Of a stretch of DNA of 64,000 nucleotides, positions 25,567-36,957 are shown one piece after another; position 1 is the stretch's first letter, and each line of letters begins with the position of its first letter. The stretch is from NCBI GenBank assembly GCA_037501455.1, contig CM074856.1, positions 96,462,001 through 96,526,000 of the forward strand, given 5' to 3'. A program made the translations under genes and the position numbers. Origin of the DNA: Lantana camara (taxonomy: Eukaryota; Streptophyta; Magnoliopsida; Lamiales; Verbenaceae). The notes under the pieces are model-generated. The model searched no databases, was not told where the DNA came from, and saw nothing but the letters and a program-made list of their open reading frames with translations.

Positions 25567-28500
25567 TCAGGTACGAGGCGAGGCCTTGAAAAGTTCCGGA
25601 TACAACTGTTTCATCTTATCCTCGGTCTCCCAAGTGGCTTCCTCGGATTCCTGATCACGCCACAAGTCCTTCACAAGAGGGATTTGCCGATATCTGAGCT
25701 CTTGCATCTTCCGGTCCAACACTTTAACCGGGTACTTCTTAAAGGTCAAATCCGGTTCTAACAGCACCTTCTCAACTAGTAGAATAGAAGACTCATCGAG
25801 ATAATATTTCCGAAGTTACAAGACATGAAATACATTATGAATCCCGGTTAAGCTCGGTGGTAAATCAAGTCTATAAGCTACTTACCCAACTCGATTAAGG
25901 ATCTCAAAGGGGTCTAACTAGCGAGGGTTAAGCTTCCCACCTTTATCGATCCGAGCATACCCTTTTCCTGGAGATGCCTTTAAAAAGACCTTATCTCCGA
26001 TCTCAAACTCCAAGGGTCGTCTTCTCCTATCTGCATAGCTTTTCTGCCTATCCTGGGCTGTTTTGAACCTTTGTTTAATCACTTTCACCTTCTCAGTGGT
26101 ATCTTGAATTTCCTTAGGTTTCTTAGCCCTTTCGAGCTTTCCATCTTTGGTCCATCTCCACTCGTCAATATCCCAAAAGAGAGGGGATCGACATTTCCTT
26201 CCATACAAAACCTCGTACGGTGCCATACCAATTGAAGACTGAAAACTATTATTGTAGGCATATTCAACCAAATCCAACGGCTCATCCCACGAATCCTGAT
26301 AATCCAAGGTACAAGCACGAAGCATGTCCTCAAGATACGTTATTAGCCTCTCAGACTAACCATCTGTTTGTGGATGAAAAGCAGTACTAAACTGAAGCTT
26401 CATTCCCAAACACTTCTGCAACTCTTGCCAAAGACTAGATGTGAACCGAGGATCCCTATATGAAACAATACTGACCAGAGCACCATGCACTCTAACAATC
26501 TCTTTCCTATACAACCGGGCCAACTTAGGCACTTTATCAGACATCTTAACCTTAAGAAAATGTGCAGACTTCGTTAACCGATCAATAACAACCCAAATCC
26601 CATCAAAACCTCCATTGGTCCTTGGCAAGCCGAACACAAAGTCCATTGTCACTTGCTCCCACTTCCATTCGGGAATTGGAAGTGATTGGAGAGTTCCTCC
26701 CGGTGTTTGGTGTTTTGCTTTCACCACTTGGAACATTTGACATCTTCTAACAAAGTTAGCAACATCCCTCTTCATGCCGTTCCACCAATACAATTTCCTT
26801 AGATCCTTATACAGTTTGGTGGACCGGGATGTACTGAATAAGCCGATCTATGGGCCTCTTCAACTACCAATCGCTTAAGTTCTTCCGAAACAGAAACCCG
26901 AGCTTTAAACCGAAACAACCCTGAATCATCAAACCCAAACTTAGTTTCAGAATCAACTCTTGTCTTAGCCATAATTTTCTGAATCTCAGGGTCCCTAGAT
27001 TGAGCTTCTATCAATCTTTGCTTCAAATCCCACTGAACCGAAATATTAGCCAAACGAGCTTCTGAAATTAGGACCATTGAACTTTGTCCACTAGAACCTG
27101 CTTCCAAGCTCAGAACACTAGCCTTCCTACTCAAAGCATCCGCCACTACATTAGCTTTACCCGGATGGTACTGAATGTTACAATCATAATCCTCAAGTAA
27201 CTCCATCCAACGTCTCTGCTTCACGTTCAAGTCTTTCTGAGTAAACAAATACTTGAGACTTTGTTGATCGGTGAACACTTCAAAAGTAACTCCATAAAGA
27301 TAATGTCGCCATTTCATCAAAGCAAACACCACTGCGGCGAGTTCCAAATCATGAGTGGGATAGTTTTTCTCGTGATCTTTTAACTTCCTTGAGGAGTAGG
27401 CCACTACTTTACCATTCTGCATAAGCACACAACCCAGACCTTCCTTTGATGCATCAGTGTAAACTGAGTAGCCTTCCGAACCCTCGGGTACGGTTAAAAT
27501 TGGTGCAGTAGTCAATCTCTCCTTAAGAGTTTGAAAACTCTTCTCGCACGCCTTATCCCACTCAAATTGAACCTCTTTCTTAGTTAATCGGGTCAACGGG
27601 GAGGCAATCCTCGAGAAATCCTTCACAAAGCGCCTATAATACCCTGCCAACCCGAGAAAACTTCTCACCTCTGAGGCATTCTTTGGTTGCTTCCAAAACT
27701 TAACCGTCTCAATCTTCGCCGGATCCACTTCTATACCATTCCCTAAAATGAAGTGACCCAAAAAGGGAACTCGATCCAACCAAAACTCGCACTTACTGAA
27801 CTTAGCAAACAAGTGGTGTTCCCGAAGTGTAGACAAGACTATGCTCAAATGCCTTGCGTGCTCCTCCTCGGACCTCGAATACACCAGAATATCATCTATA
27901 AAGATGGCCACGAATTTATCGAGGTAAGGCCGGAATATTCGGTGCACATATCCATAAACGCGGCTGGAGCACTAGTAAGACCAAAAGGAATGACCACAAA
28001 CTCGAAATGCCCATATCTCGTGTTCAAAGCTGTCTTCAATATATCTTCCTCCCCAGATACGCAATTGATAATACCCTTGTCTGAGATCCAACTTAGAATA
28101 AACACTTGAACCTTGCAGGAGATCGAACAACTCTTCAATGTGAGGGAGCGGGTATTTATTTTTAACCGTTAACCGGTTCAGCTCACTGTGGTCAATACAC
28201 ATTCGCAAAGACCCGTCTTTCTTCTTTACAAACAGGACTGGAGCACCCTACGAAGAAGTGCTTGGGCGAATGTAACCACATTCTAAGAGCTCATCAAGTT
28301 GCGTCTTCAGCTCCTTCAACTCAGCCGGAGCCATCCTATAGGGAGACTTTGCATAAGGTTCTGCTCCGGGATACAGATCTATTACAAACTCCACATCCCG
28401 ATCCGGAGGTAAGGTTCCCAAATTCTCCGGAAACACATCGGGGAATTCTTTCACGATCTCCGTCTCCTCGAGCTTGGCCTGATCCTTCGTCTTATTCAAA

Positions 28501-28989
28501 AGATAGGCCACATAGCCTGTCGCACCGTCCCGAAACAATCTGCTTGCTTCCATAAAGGAAATAAACGGGCAGGTCTTCAGCGTGTGACCCGAAAATACCA
28601 TAGAACCCAAAGTCACTTTCTTTGCAAAACAATCCATCTCCGCCCGATGTCGAGACAACCAATCCATGCCCAAAATCACCCCATACTTATTGAAAGGCAT
28701 CTTGATCAAATCCGTGGGATACTCTTAATCTTCCACAACCACCGGACAACCCCGAAAAATACAGTTCCTCACCAAATTACCACCAAGGGGAGAAGTAACA
28801 ACAAAAGAATCATCAAAGCAAGCAATAGGCAAAGAAAGAGTAGCAACAAGCACGGAAGCAATAAATAAAAGCGTTGCTCCCGGATCAAACAATGCATGCA
28901 ATGGAATACCATGTATGTTGATAGTACCTTCAACGACAGCGTTGGCATCAACTTCCACATTCTCTTTCTCTCCCTCCAAAGCGTAGGCT
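25567..28989 (-). pseudogene. Element D protease-RT-RNase H-integrase-chromodomain
   Basis: Reading leftwards: protease FDPGATLLF near 28880 and GVILGMDWLSRHRAEMDC near 28665; RT from about 28330 with ELKELKTQLDELLECGYIRP; catalytic FIDDILVYS near 27895; RNase [11 protein letters not shown] near 27450 and [13 protein letters not shown] near 27140; integrase zinc region and VTMDFVFGLPRTNGGFDGIW near 26640, SYRDPRFTS near 26450, AYNNSFQSSIGMAPYE near 26240; chromodomain 25567-25767. Breaks: TAA 28728-28730, TAG near 28250, a one-base loss near 27950 just before the catalytic motif, frame change near 26800, stop near 26355 and loss between 25918 and 25767. Longest piece 26799-27947 (382 codons). 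Dead, but every domain can be recognised. Confidence 0.93.
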
Positions 28990-30014
28990 CTTGCTTGAAT
29001 TGGTGCTCTCGGAGGCCTCACATTCAAAGGTTGAGGAGCTCGAGCTTGAGGGCCTCTCAATTGAGGGCAATTACCAATCAAGTGGTCGGGTTCTCCACAT
29101 TTATAGCATCTATTCAACTTCTTCCGACATGTCTCCTCGGTGTGGTTGGGACCCTTGCAATAGGAACATTGTATAAGAGCGGGTAAAGCAGGTGTTGTCG
29201 GTACTGGAGGTCGAGCTCTCTTGATCGAAGTATTAGAACCTTGGGGTTTGAAAATCGGAGGCCCACTTTGTGATGCTAGCCTCTTCCCCAAATTAGAACC
29301 CGAACCTTGGCCCGAGGAGTAAGTCGGGGGCCTCAACCTCAACCTATTAACTTCCACCTTAATAGCCTTCCTCGTGGCTTTCTCTCAAGTATCCACAGTT
29401 GCAGCTTGTAAAGCATTCTGAATTTCATACCTCAAACCATGGATAAAGTTTCGGGCTTTCTGAGTGTCGTCATTAGTAATGTGTGGAGCATACGAAGCAA
29501 GTCTCTCAAATTCCAGAATATAATTCTCAACCGTTCGGTTCCCTTGTCTCAACTCCATGAATTCCTAGAGTCTTCTTTCCCAGGCACTAGGTGGAATATA
29601 CTTGTGCCGAAATTCTGTAACAAAGCTTTCCCAGTTGAATTCTTCACCTATTCTCTCGAAACGAGCTCTCATAGCCTTTAACCAATTAGAGGCAGGACCT
29701 TGAACAAACCGTGCTATACATACGGCTTTCTCATGAGAAGGAGCGGGGAAAATTTCCCAAATCCTCGAAATCTCTGATAACCACTCTTGCGCTTGAATGT
29801 CATCGCCTCCATACCATTTAAGTGGGTTGTTATTTCTGAACTCCTTGAAAACATGAGTAACTTATCCACCTTGCCCTTCACCTTGATGATTATCTCTTTG
29901 ATTCTGTTGAAGTTGGTTAAGGAGAGCTTGTACAATATTCTCGGCATTCAATGGTGGAGGTGGTTGATTAAGGTCCGGAGTTTGCTCCCTATCCACTCTC
30001 CGTCTTGGAGGCAT
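28990..30014 (-). pseudogene. Element D gag, broken
   Basis: ATG at 30014 gives MPPRRRVDREQTPD. Capsid-like residues include WEIFPAPSHEKAVCIARFVQ near 29740 and EFMELRQGNRTVENYILEFE near 29530. The nucleocapsid has two canonical CCHC knuckles, CSYCKGPNHTEETC and CYKCGEPDHLIGNC (about 29070-29170). In-frame stops: TAA near 29865, TAG near 29570 and another near 29385. PBS and start codon are separated by about 190 bp, a short leader compared with that of B. Confidence 0.87.
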
Positions 30015-30204
30015 CCTTAAAATTCACAATTCAAGAAAGTATCGATGCATGTGGTTCAGTTTATGATCATGAAATCAATTATCATGAAATTAAAGCAATT
30101 AAGTCACATAATCATCTAAATGAATGCAAATAATCACATAATCCTAAACCGAACGACCTAGACAAACTCAACACGACTCCAAAGCTCCGGTTTTGCAACC
30201 AAGA

Positions 30205-30216
30205 GCTCTGATACCA
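30205..30216 (-). other. Primer-binding site of D
   Basis: Minus strand TGGTATCAGAGC, 8 bp from the LTR end, matching initiator tRNA-Met. Confidence 0.88.
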
Positions 30217-30224
30217 CGCAAGGA

Positions 30225-33178
30225 TGTAACATCCCGGAGCGAAGAGTGCCACATCCCCCGCACTAAGGTCTAACACGAGTAGAGAAATAGAAAGTCCGCA
30301 CCCGTATCAAACCATAGCGAACGGGAGACACATAAACACACCCTCGCTAGGCGGCCCAGAACCTCAAAACTTGTGCAAAATAAAATCAGAGTAGCGGAAG
30401 CAATAATCAATCATGCTAAATTCCCAAGATCACAAACATAAACATATAGCAAAATGGATCAATTAACAATTATCCAAGCTAGAATATATATACAAGATAT
30501 ACAATGCCCTCCAAGGCTAAAAATAATAACATAAGTATCCGAATACAATCCCAAAAGTGCAGAAATATAAACCACTATGATGCGTGAAGAGCTAAACCAC
30601 AAGTAGAACACTACTGACACTTGCCGCCTAGCTTGACTCAGAAGTACCTGTAAACTCACAAGAAAGGAAAAAGGGGAAAACAACAACGAGGGTTAGCCCT
30701 AATGACTAGTGAGGAGTTTAAACTCACACACCAGATCCTTGAACCGAGAGTGGTTTTTGCAAGCCAAAGTAATTCCCGTGATATAGATATACATAGGTTT
30801 AAAAAGAAGGGAAAAGCTAGGGTCAAAAGCCAAACAACAAGTTTTAAGCATTTATAAGTCCACTCTCATTTCCTAGATCATACACATTTAATCAACTCGG
30901 CGAGTACGAGTCACAACTCCCAACTTCCAAATACGAAAATACATATCAAAACAAAACAAAAGTCATAATCCATCCGCACACCGGGTGATAGAAGGGTTGA
31001 TCGGCCCTAACTATCCAGACACACGAGACAAGGTTTAATTACGACCTTCAAACCTTCGATGGTTAAATCCGTCGGCTCAAGAGGAACACCCTTCCTCGAT
31101 CCTCCCAAGGTTGGATGAGAATCTCAAATGGAGGTGTTGATGGAAGAACTCGGCGACCCCTCGGCCGTCCCGAGATTACCAAACCACACTCTGAGGTCCA
31201 AACAAATCACGAAAATGACACATACATATAACAAAGCTTATCTTTCGAAGCCTCATCTCGCTTACACACACACACACTTGCACAAAGCTAAAGTTTTCCA
31301 AACAAAAGCAAAATAGCTTACATACTTATACAAAGCGTTTTCAAAATCATATAACAAGCTAGGCAATCCCTCAACATACATATCGTACACTTATTTAACT
31401 TATAATATACATAATCGCATGCGAGGCTAAAAATCAAGTAGGGCAATAGTCAATTAGCTAAAAGAACAAAACCTCACCTTATCAACGAGCGTACTGGAGT
31501 CAAAAAGGGAAACCAGACACCTAAGGAGCAAGCTCGTCCACAACAGGAAGATCCTCTGAACAAAGGAAACAACAAAAGACACTCTTAGACTCAATATGAA
31601 CCACATTGACGCTCGGTAAATGCGAATGTATGTTATATGAAATGAATCCACCTTTAGGTCAATTAAGAGCATAAAATGCATATAAGATCACATCTCACAA
31701 ACGGTGGCAAAGAATAACCATAAATTTACGAGATCAAGCTTAACACATCATATAACAAGTTAATCATACATACACATCATAAACGAGACAAGAAGAGCCA
31801 ACGAAAAGCAATGAAAAGGCGAAAGAAAACTCCCCGTGCGCCACCATGATGGACATGGCCTTGTCCAAAATACAAAGGGAATGGACGAGGCCGTGTCCGA
31901 TTTAATTAAATACAGGGGGTATAAGTCGAACCCTCAACACGGTCGTGCCCGTTTCCCCTTGTATTATGACACGACCGTGTCATGATTTCGGCCCTGAAAA
32001 AAAAAAACGCTGCAACTTCGGATTTTGAAGAGCAAAACAGGGTATTTTCATGGCAGCCCTTTAGGAGTCTCTTAGGTCATTGAAAGTACACTCAACATAC
32101 ATGAAAATAACACCAATTCCTTATAAATTCAAGCCATACAAGTAGCAACAACTTCAGCTCCAAAATATACAAGAAAACAAAACATAAAAGGGGAAGGAAT
32201 GCATCAAGATCTATCATCCAATCTCAACAACTCATTAATGGCCAACCATTCATACCTCAACTACCATGAAAGGATAAGCAATAAATACCAATAATCATGT
32301 CTTAGAAGTCACATATCATCACCAAGAATCAAGAAAACAAGAATGGAAGCCAGAATCAACAAATTCCTCCAACTTCTACTATTCCACATGCTAGGCAAAA
32401 CTCATGAATCCACCATGGAAATCAGCTCAAGAGCACATTAAAGAGGGAAGAGAGAGTGAAGATTACAATCATAAACTTACCTTTCAAATTTGAGAAGCTA
32501 AGGATGTGATTTGAGCTCCAAAATCATCAAAATAGCCAAAGGGGTTTTCTTCCTTCCTTTCTTGCTTGGAGCTGATCGATTTTGAGGAAGAGAGAGGAAT
32601 AGATCGGTTCTCTTGGGTTAAGGGGCTGAGATAATGGTTAACTCAAGGTATAAATCATGGTTTGGGGTTTGGTTAAGTTTAAGTGGGGTCCACAAAGCTT
32701 AGTTAGGTCCAAAGATAGCTCTTAGGCGTAAAGGGCTCGTTTCGGTTAAATTTCGAGGGTCTTAATGAACTTAGAAAAAAGTGAGGCGTATCCCATTGAA
32801 CCCGAATTGTCAAAACGAGTTCAACAGAGCTGACAGAATTCAAATCCAAATTCCGGAGCTCAAAATACGTAACCCAGAACCTAAGGTGCGCTAAATGCTC
32901 TTTAGCCTCCTTTAGGTCCCGTCTCCAAAACGAATCAAAAGACAGACCAAACAAGTCTCGAAACATAAAAGAGCATAAAAAGAAGTTCAAAACCAATGCA
33001 ATTAGCATATATCAAGAATTCATAGAAATCCAAATTAAATTCAAATCCAAAACAAACAAAATTCGAGCAACTTCAATTATTCCACGTTAACACTTAAATA
33101 TCACATAATCACTTAAATAAATAATTAAATTGTGCACGTAATAGGTTACCTGAGAGTTCGATCAGTCGGGATGTTACA
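30225..33178 (-). repeat. 5' LTR of element D
   Basis: 2954 bp partner of 22527-25538. It is 58 bp shorter, mainly because about 43 bp are missing near 30732, which removes the TATA-like segment present at 23040-23058 in the other LTR. Since the 5' LTR drives transcription, this copy is probably silent even without its coding damage. Confidence 0.93.
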
Positions 33179-33183
33179 TCACG

Positions 33184-33546
33184 GGTCCTCTGATACTCCT
33201 GAAAGTAACCATCTCTCTCAGACTCGAGATAGTGCACAACTCTGTTAGGATAGGAATACCCAGGCTTGCCACTGTTCCTAGACCGGCGCTAGGTATAGAA
33301 ATGAGTGCCTCCACGGCGAGAAACTGCCACAGTACGCGGGGTCTCAAACTGCTCAAAGAAAACCCCATCCATCTGCTGATGATTAGGATCATGGTGCGGC
33401 TGAACTGCTATAGCTATACAGAAGATACCACAGATATGAAATCTAGATAACAGAACCATGCAATCCCCAAATATCCTGTCTCGATGCAATATGAGAATGA
33501 TCTTGGATGCAATGCGTGAATAATCCATGATGCAACATGAGAGCAA
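33184..33546 (-). pseudogene. N-terminal part of the extra ORF in the B leader
   Basis: Open on the minus strand from 33546, shortly after B's PBS, to the D insertion, except for one TAG at 33289-33291. Recognisable segments include DGVFFEQFETPRTVAVSRRG and YSYPNRVVHYLESERDGYFQ. The frame is continuous with 22526-22068 once D is discounted, giving about 270 codons in total. The true start is uncertain; ATGs occur at 33546 and further in. Function unknown. Confidence 0.55.
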
Positions 33547-33578
33547 TCTAGGTTAAGTCTCTTCTTACTTAACCCGAT

Positions 33579-33590
33579 GCTCTGATATCA
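33579..33590 (-). other. Primer-binding site of B
   Basis: Minus strand TGATATCAGAGC, one mismatch from the tRNA-Met site used by the other elements, 8 bp from the LTR end. Confidence 0.8.
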
Positions 33591-33598
33591 CCTCAGGC

Positions 33599-36500
33599 TG
33601 TAACGCCCCCACCCGTACTGGAACATGAGGAGAGCGGCGTCTCAACCCCCGCACTGAAGCACCTCTCAAATAATGGTGTGAGCCACTACTCAAGAAATAC
33701 TCCAGCGAACGGCTATCTATCTCAGAACTATACATATATAACGATGTCGCTATGCAACGGAAAATCAGAGTATTTTAAAACTTTTCAAACCATGTGTGTG
33801 ATGGCATGTAACAAGCAAGAACATATTGATCGTGTAAGAGAGACTTGGCATGTCAGAACATATAACATATTCACATATATGTACCGATATAGTAGAGTTC
33901 AAGATATCAGTAGTAGAGTAGCAGAAAGAGTATAACAAAGATACTCAAGTATTCAAAAACATGAAGTGATGCAGCCATAAAACATATGTAGGACACAACA
34001 GAAAGTAATACTAAGTCCTGACAGAAACAAAAGTGACAATCTAGAGCTTCAAGATACCTCTGGACTGCGGCTGCAAGACCTAAAACCACGAGGTAAGAAA
34101 ACGATAAAGGTATTAGTCAAAAGGACTAAGTGAGTGATAAAGAACTTGAAGTGTAGTTCAAAACTGTTAGTGCAAAGCTTGAAAGAAGAACTTGAAACAA
34201 GTTCGATTGATAAAACTGTTTGAATGCAATGCTGTGAAAGAATATGAGTTTCAAAACTCTTTTCATGAATGCTATCACACGCGCACACATATGCTGTAGA
34301 TGGTTCATAGTTCTTTCATAAAACGGGATAAGGGTAAAGTGAACTTTTCCAAATATGAGCCATCCTTTATGAAACAGAATTTTGCCCGCAAGCTAGGCTT
34401 CTCCATCCTTACTCCAAAAAACATGATTTCGTAGAGTATCGGACCGAGGTCAACAATAACTCCACACACAGTAGAGTATCAGACCAAGGTCAACAATACT
34501 CCACTAACACATACAAACTGCACCTTCCTCCACCGGTTGTCACTTCGGGTAGCTAGCCCTAGGCGACCTGTAAATATGTAATGGGAACAGATTTGCTGTC
34601 CGTTCCCAGACAGATTGTCCTGACTTAACAAACCTCCTGTTAAAAGTCAGTGTCAATTGTCTATTTGTGGCGGCCAGTATTGGTGATGTCGTTGGCGCAC
34701 ACCTCCCGAACATCACCTCCACACATAACCGTCGAGTACAAACTATAAACTGTATGCTTGCATTTCAAGATTAGCAGTGACTGCTAACTATAACATGTGA
34801 AACTGTCTGTAAGCATATGATGTTGTCTGTAAAACATATGATGCTGTCTGTAAAACATGTGATGTTGTCTGTAAAACATGTGAAACTGCACTTTCAAAAC
34901 ATATGAAAACATGTAACTGTCATTGAACAAGAATGCAGAACTTTGGAAAACATGTGTTGTTGATCAAGGTATACTATGAAAATATGAATAATCCTTTCAA
35001 AAGAAAGTCCCAATAAAAGAGATAGTTCAAAACTAGGTTTAACTTTGAATTTCAAAACATATGATATGATAGTATAATCGTGGTTCCAGTTTGGAAACAT
35101 TTTAACTTCACCTCACCTAATAGTAACAAAAGGTAGGTAGACAGATTACGCGGTGCCCTAGGGATCCCAGTGCTCGACTTTAACTCCTATAGGTGGTGTA
35201 CTAGAGTGAGCTTAAGAACTAAGACCCACTACTAATCATGATGCACATGAACTGCATGAAACATATGAACAAGGAACATGTAAAGAACATGTAACACAAG
35301 AGAGTAATACCATTTAAGGTATTCAAGAAAAGGTAACACACAAAGGAATACGTTAAAGTGAGTTATTCTTAACGTGGGACTACGATCTTACTATAATCGA
35401 GTAAGCTTTAGTCAAATTATGAATCCTATCGCAAACCTTAGGTTAAGAAACAAGTCCACGAAATAAAACACATTTTAGACCCTGGATATGGAAACCCTAG
35501 GTGTAAATGTCTATTAAGAAAGCACAAGTATTATTTCATTTTTACTATTCAAAAGTACTATTCAGGATTACTATTCCAGGGTAGTATTCACAGTTACTAT
35601 TCACATGTCGGGTCAAAGGGTCGGGTCAAACCCTTACTATACACAGACACCTATACACACGACACACACACACACACCATGCACATACACACACACACAC
35701 ACGACATGCACATACACATACCCTAATTAAATTATGATCTTGATTATAACCTATAGTTTCAAGTTCATGTTAATATAATCAAGTGTCATCTAGGTTAAAG
35801 GTATAACCTATGGTTAAGAGATCCAATTAAGGTATAAGATCAACTTATGAAACACTATTCTATCTTAGGTTATAACATGTGATACTATTAAAGTATATAA
35901 GATATGATCAAGGCTCTTTTCCATTAATCCATATCATATCATAAGCTCAATTCATAATTCCTGAATCATATAACCATATAAGAACATGTCCCAACATATA
36001 TCATATCATATCATGAACCTTAGGTATGTAACATGTAACAAATTAAATTCAATATCAACATACAACAAGTTGTGGTATAATTAATCATAGAATACTATTC
36101 CATTAGCTAACTTGCAAGAATATAATTCAAATTCCATAATCATGCCTCAATTCTCATAATATAACAACCATATCACATGATCAAAGCATATGCTAAAGCA
36201 TTCCATAACATATTCAAGCATATACTAAACAATTAAAACATATAAACATATATTCAAACATATCATGAAAACTATATAATAAATGCATAAAATAAAATCC
36301 TATATGACTTAGGGAAGACCCTAGGACCCAACCGAAACATAATATAAACATACCATAACATAAAAACATAAACTAACTAAAACATAACATAAACTAAAGC
36401 ATAAAATAAATAAAACTAACCTAGCTCATGGGGGGGTGGCCGACGGCCAAAGAGGGGGAAGAGAGGGAGAAGAAAGGGTGTTGTCAACACAACTTTGAGC

Positions 36501-36687
36501 AAGGATTCTAATGGCATGAGGGGGGTATTTATAGGTGCTGGGAAGCCCTCACATTCGAAATAAACTTGAGGTAATGGCATGAGAGCAAAAGTGGGTTAGC
36601 TTCTCTTGAAAGCCTAATCATTCATGAAACAAAATTGGTACTGTTGGGGGGGTATTTCGGTAATTTCACTGCCAAAACGCGGAGGTA
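33599..36687 (-). repeat. 5' LTR of element B, outer 0.9 kb missing
   Basis: Starts TGTAACGCCCCCACCCG and aligns with 12637-15772 of the other LTR. At GCGGAGGTA a new LTR start (TGTAACATCCCG) interrupts it. The last 5 bp, AGGTA, are the likely target duplication of that insertion. No gene. Confidence 0.9.
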
Positions 36688-36957
36688 TGTAACATCCCGT
36701 TTCTTCGATGTATAACGTACGCCACGTTTCAACCTTTTTATGTGTTTAATTATGTGATTTTGTATTTTTTTCGTGGCCCTATTTTGAACTCTTTTAGAGT
36801 TTAGGGGCCTGTTTGTAATTTTCTCTTTTTAGTGGTTTTTCGGTCATTCCTCGTTCGATCGAGATTTCGACCCCTTGAACCCCTTCGGCACGTTCGGGGC
36901 ATCGAGACAAGTCCGTAGACTCTGAGTTTGCCTAATTCTGACATCGTTTGCCCCTTC
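36688..36957 (+). repeat. Start of an E-type LTR inserted into B
   Basis: TGTAACATCCCGTTTC is a typical LTR start; about 270 bp are present before the family C array begins. It may be the beginning of the LTR that resumes at 54275 (270 + 3139 bp would be close to a full length of 3.4 kb), but no overlap proves this. Confidence 0.55.

Larger units (their letters stand above)
22527..33178 (-). mobile_element. Element D: complete Tekay-type LTR retrotransposon
   Basis: 10,652 bp flanked by the perfect 5-bp duplication TCACG (22522-22526 and 33179-33183). On the minus strand: 5' LTR at 30225-33178, PBS, gag, pol, polypurine tract, 3' LTR at 22527-25538. Inserted into the extra leader ORF of B, so it is younger than B. 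It is the only element here with both ends and a target duplication intact, but its coding region has several stops and frameshifts and its 5' LTR has lost its TATA region. Confidence 0.95.
12637..36687 (-). mobile_element. Element B: Tekay-like gypsy element in minus orientation, hosting element D
   Basis: Two matching LTRs (12637-16692 and 33599-36687, the latter truncated) enclose pol, gag and a leader. Without D the internal part is about 6.3 kb. On the minus strand the order is 5' LTR (right), PBS, extra ORF, gag, protease-RT-RNase H-integrase-chromodomain, polypurine tract, 3' LTR (left). It sits inside an A LTR. The outer 0.9 kb of its 5' LTR is missing because another LTR begins at 36688; it should resume beyond the window. 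Confidence 0.88.
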
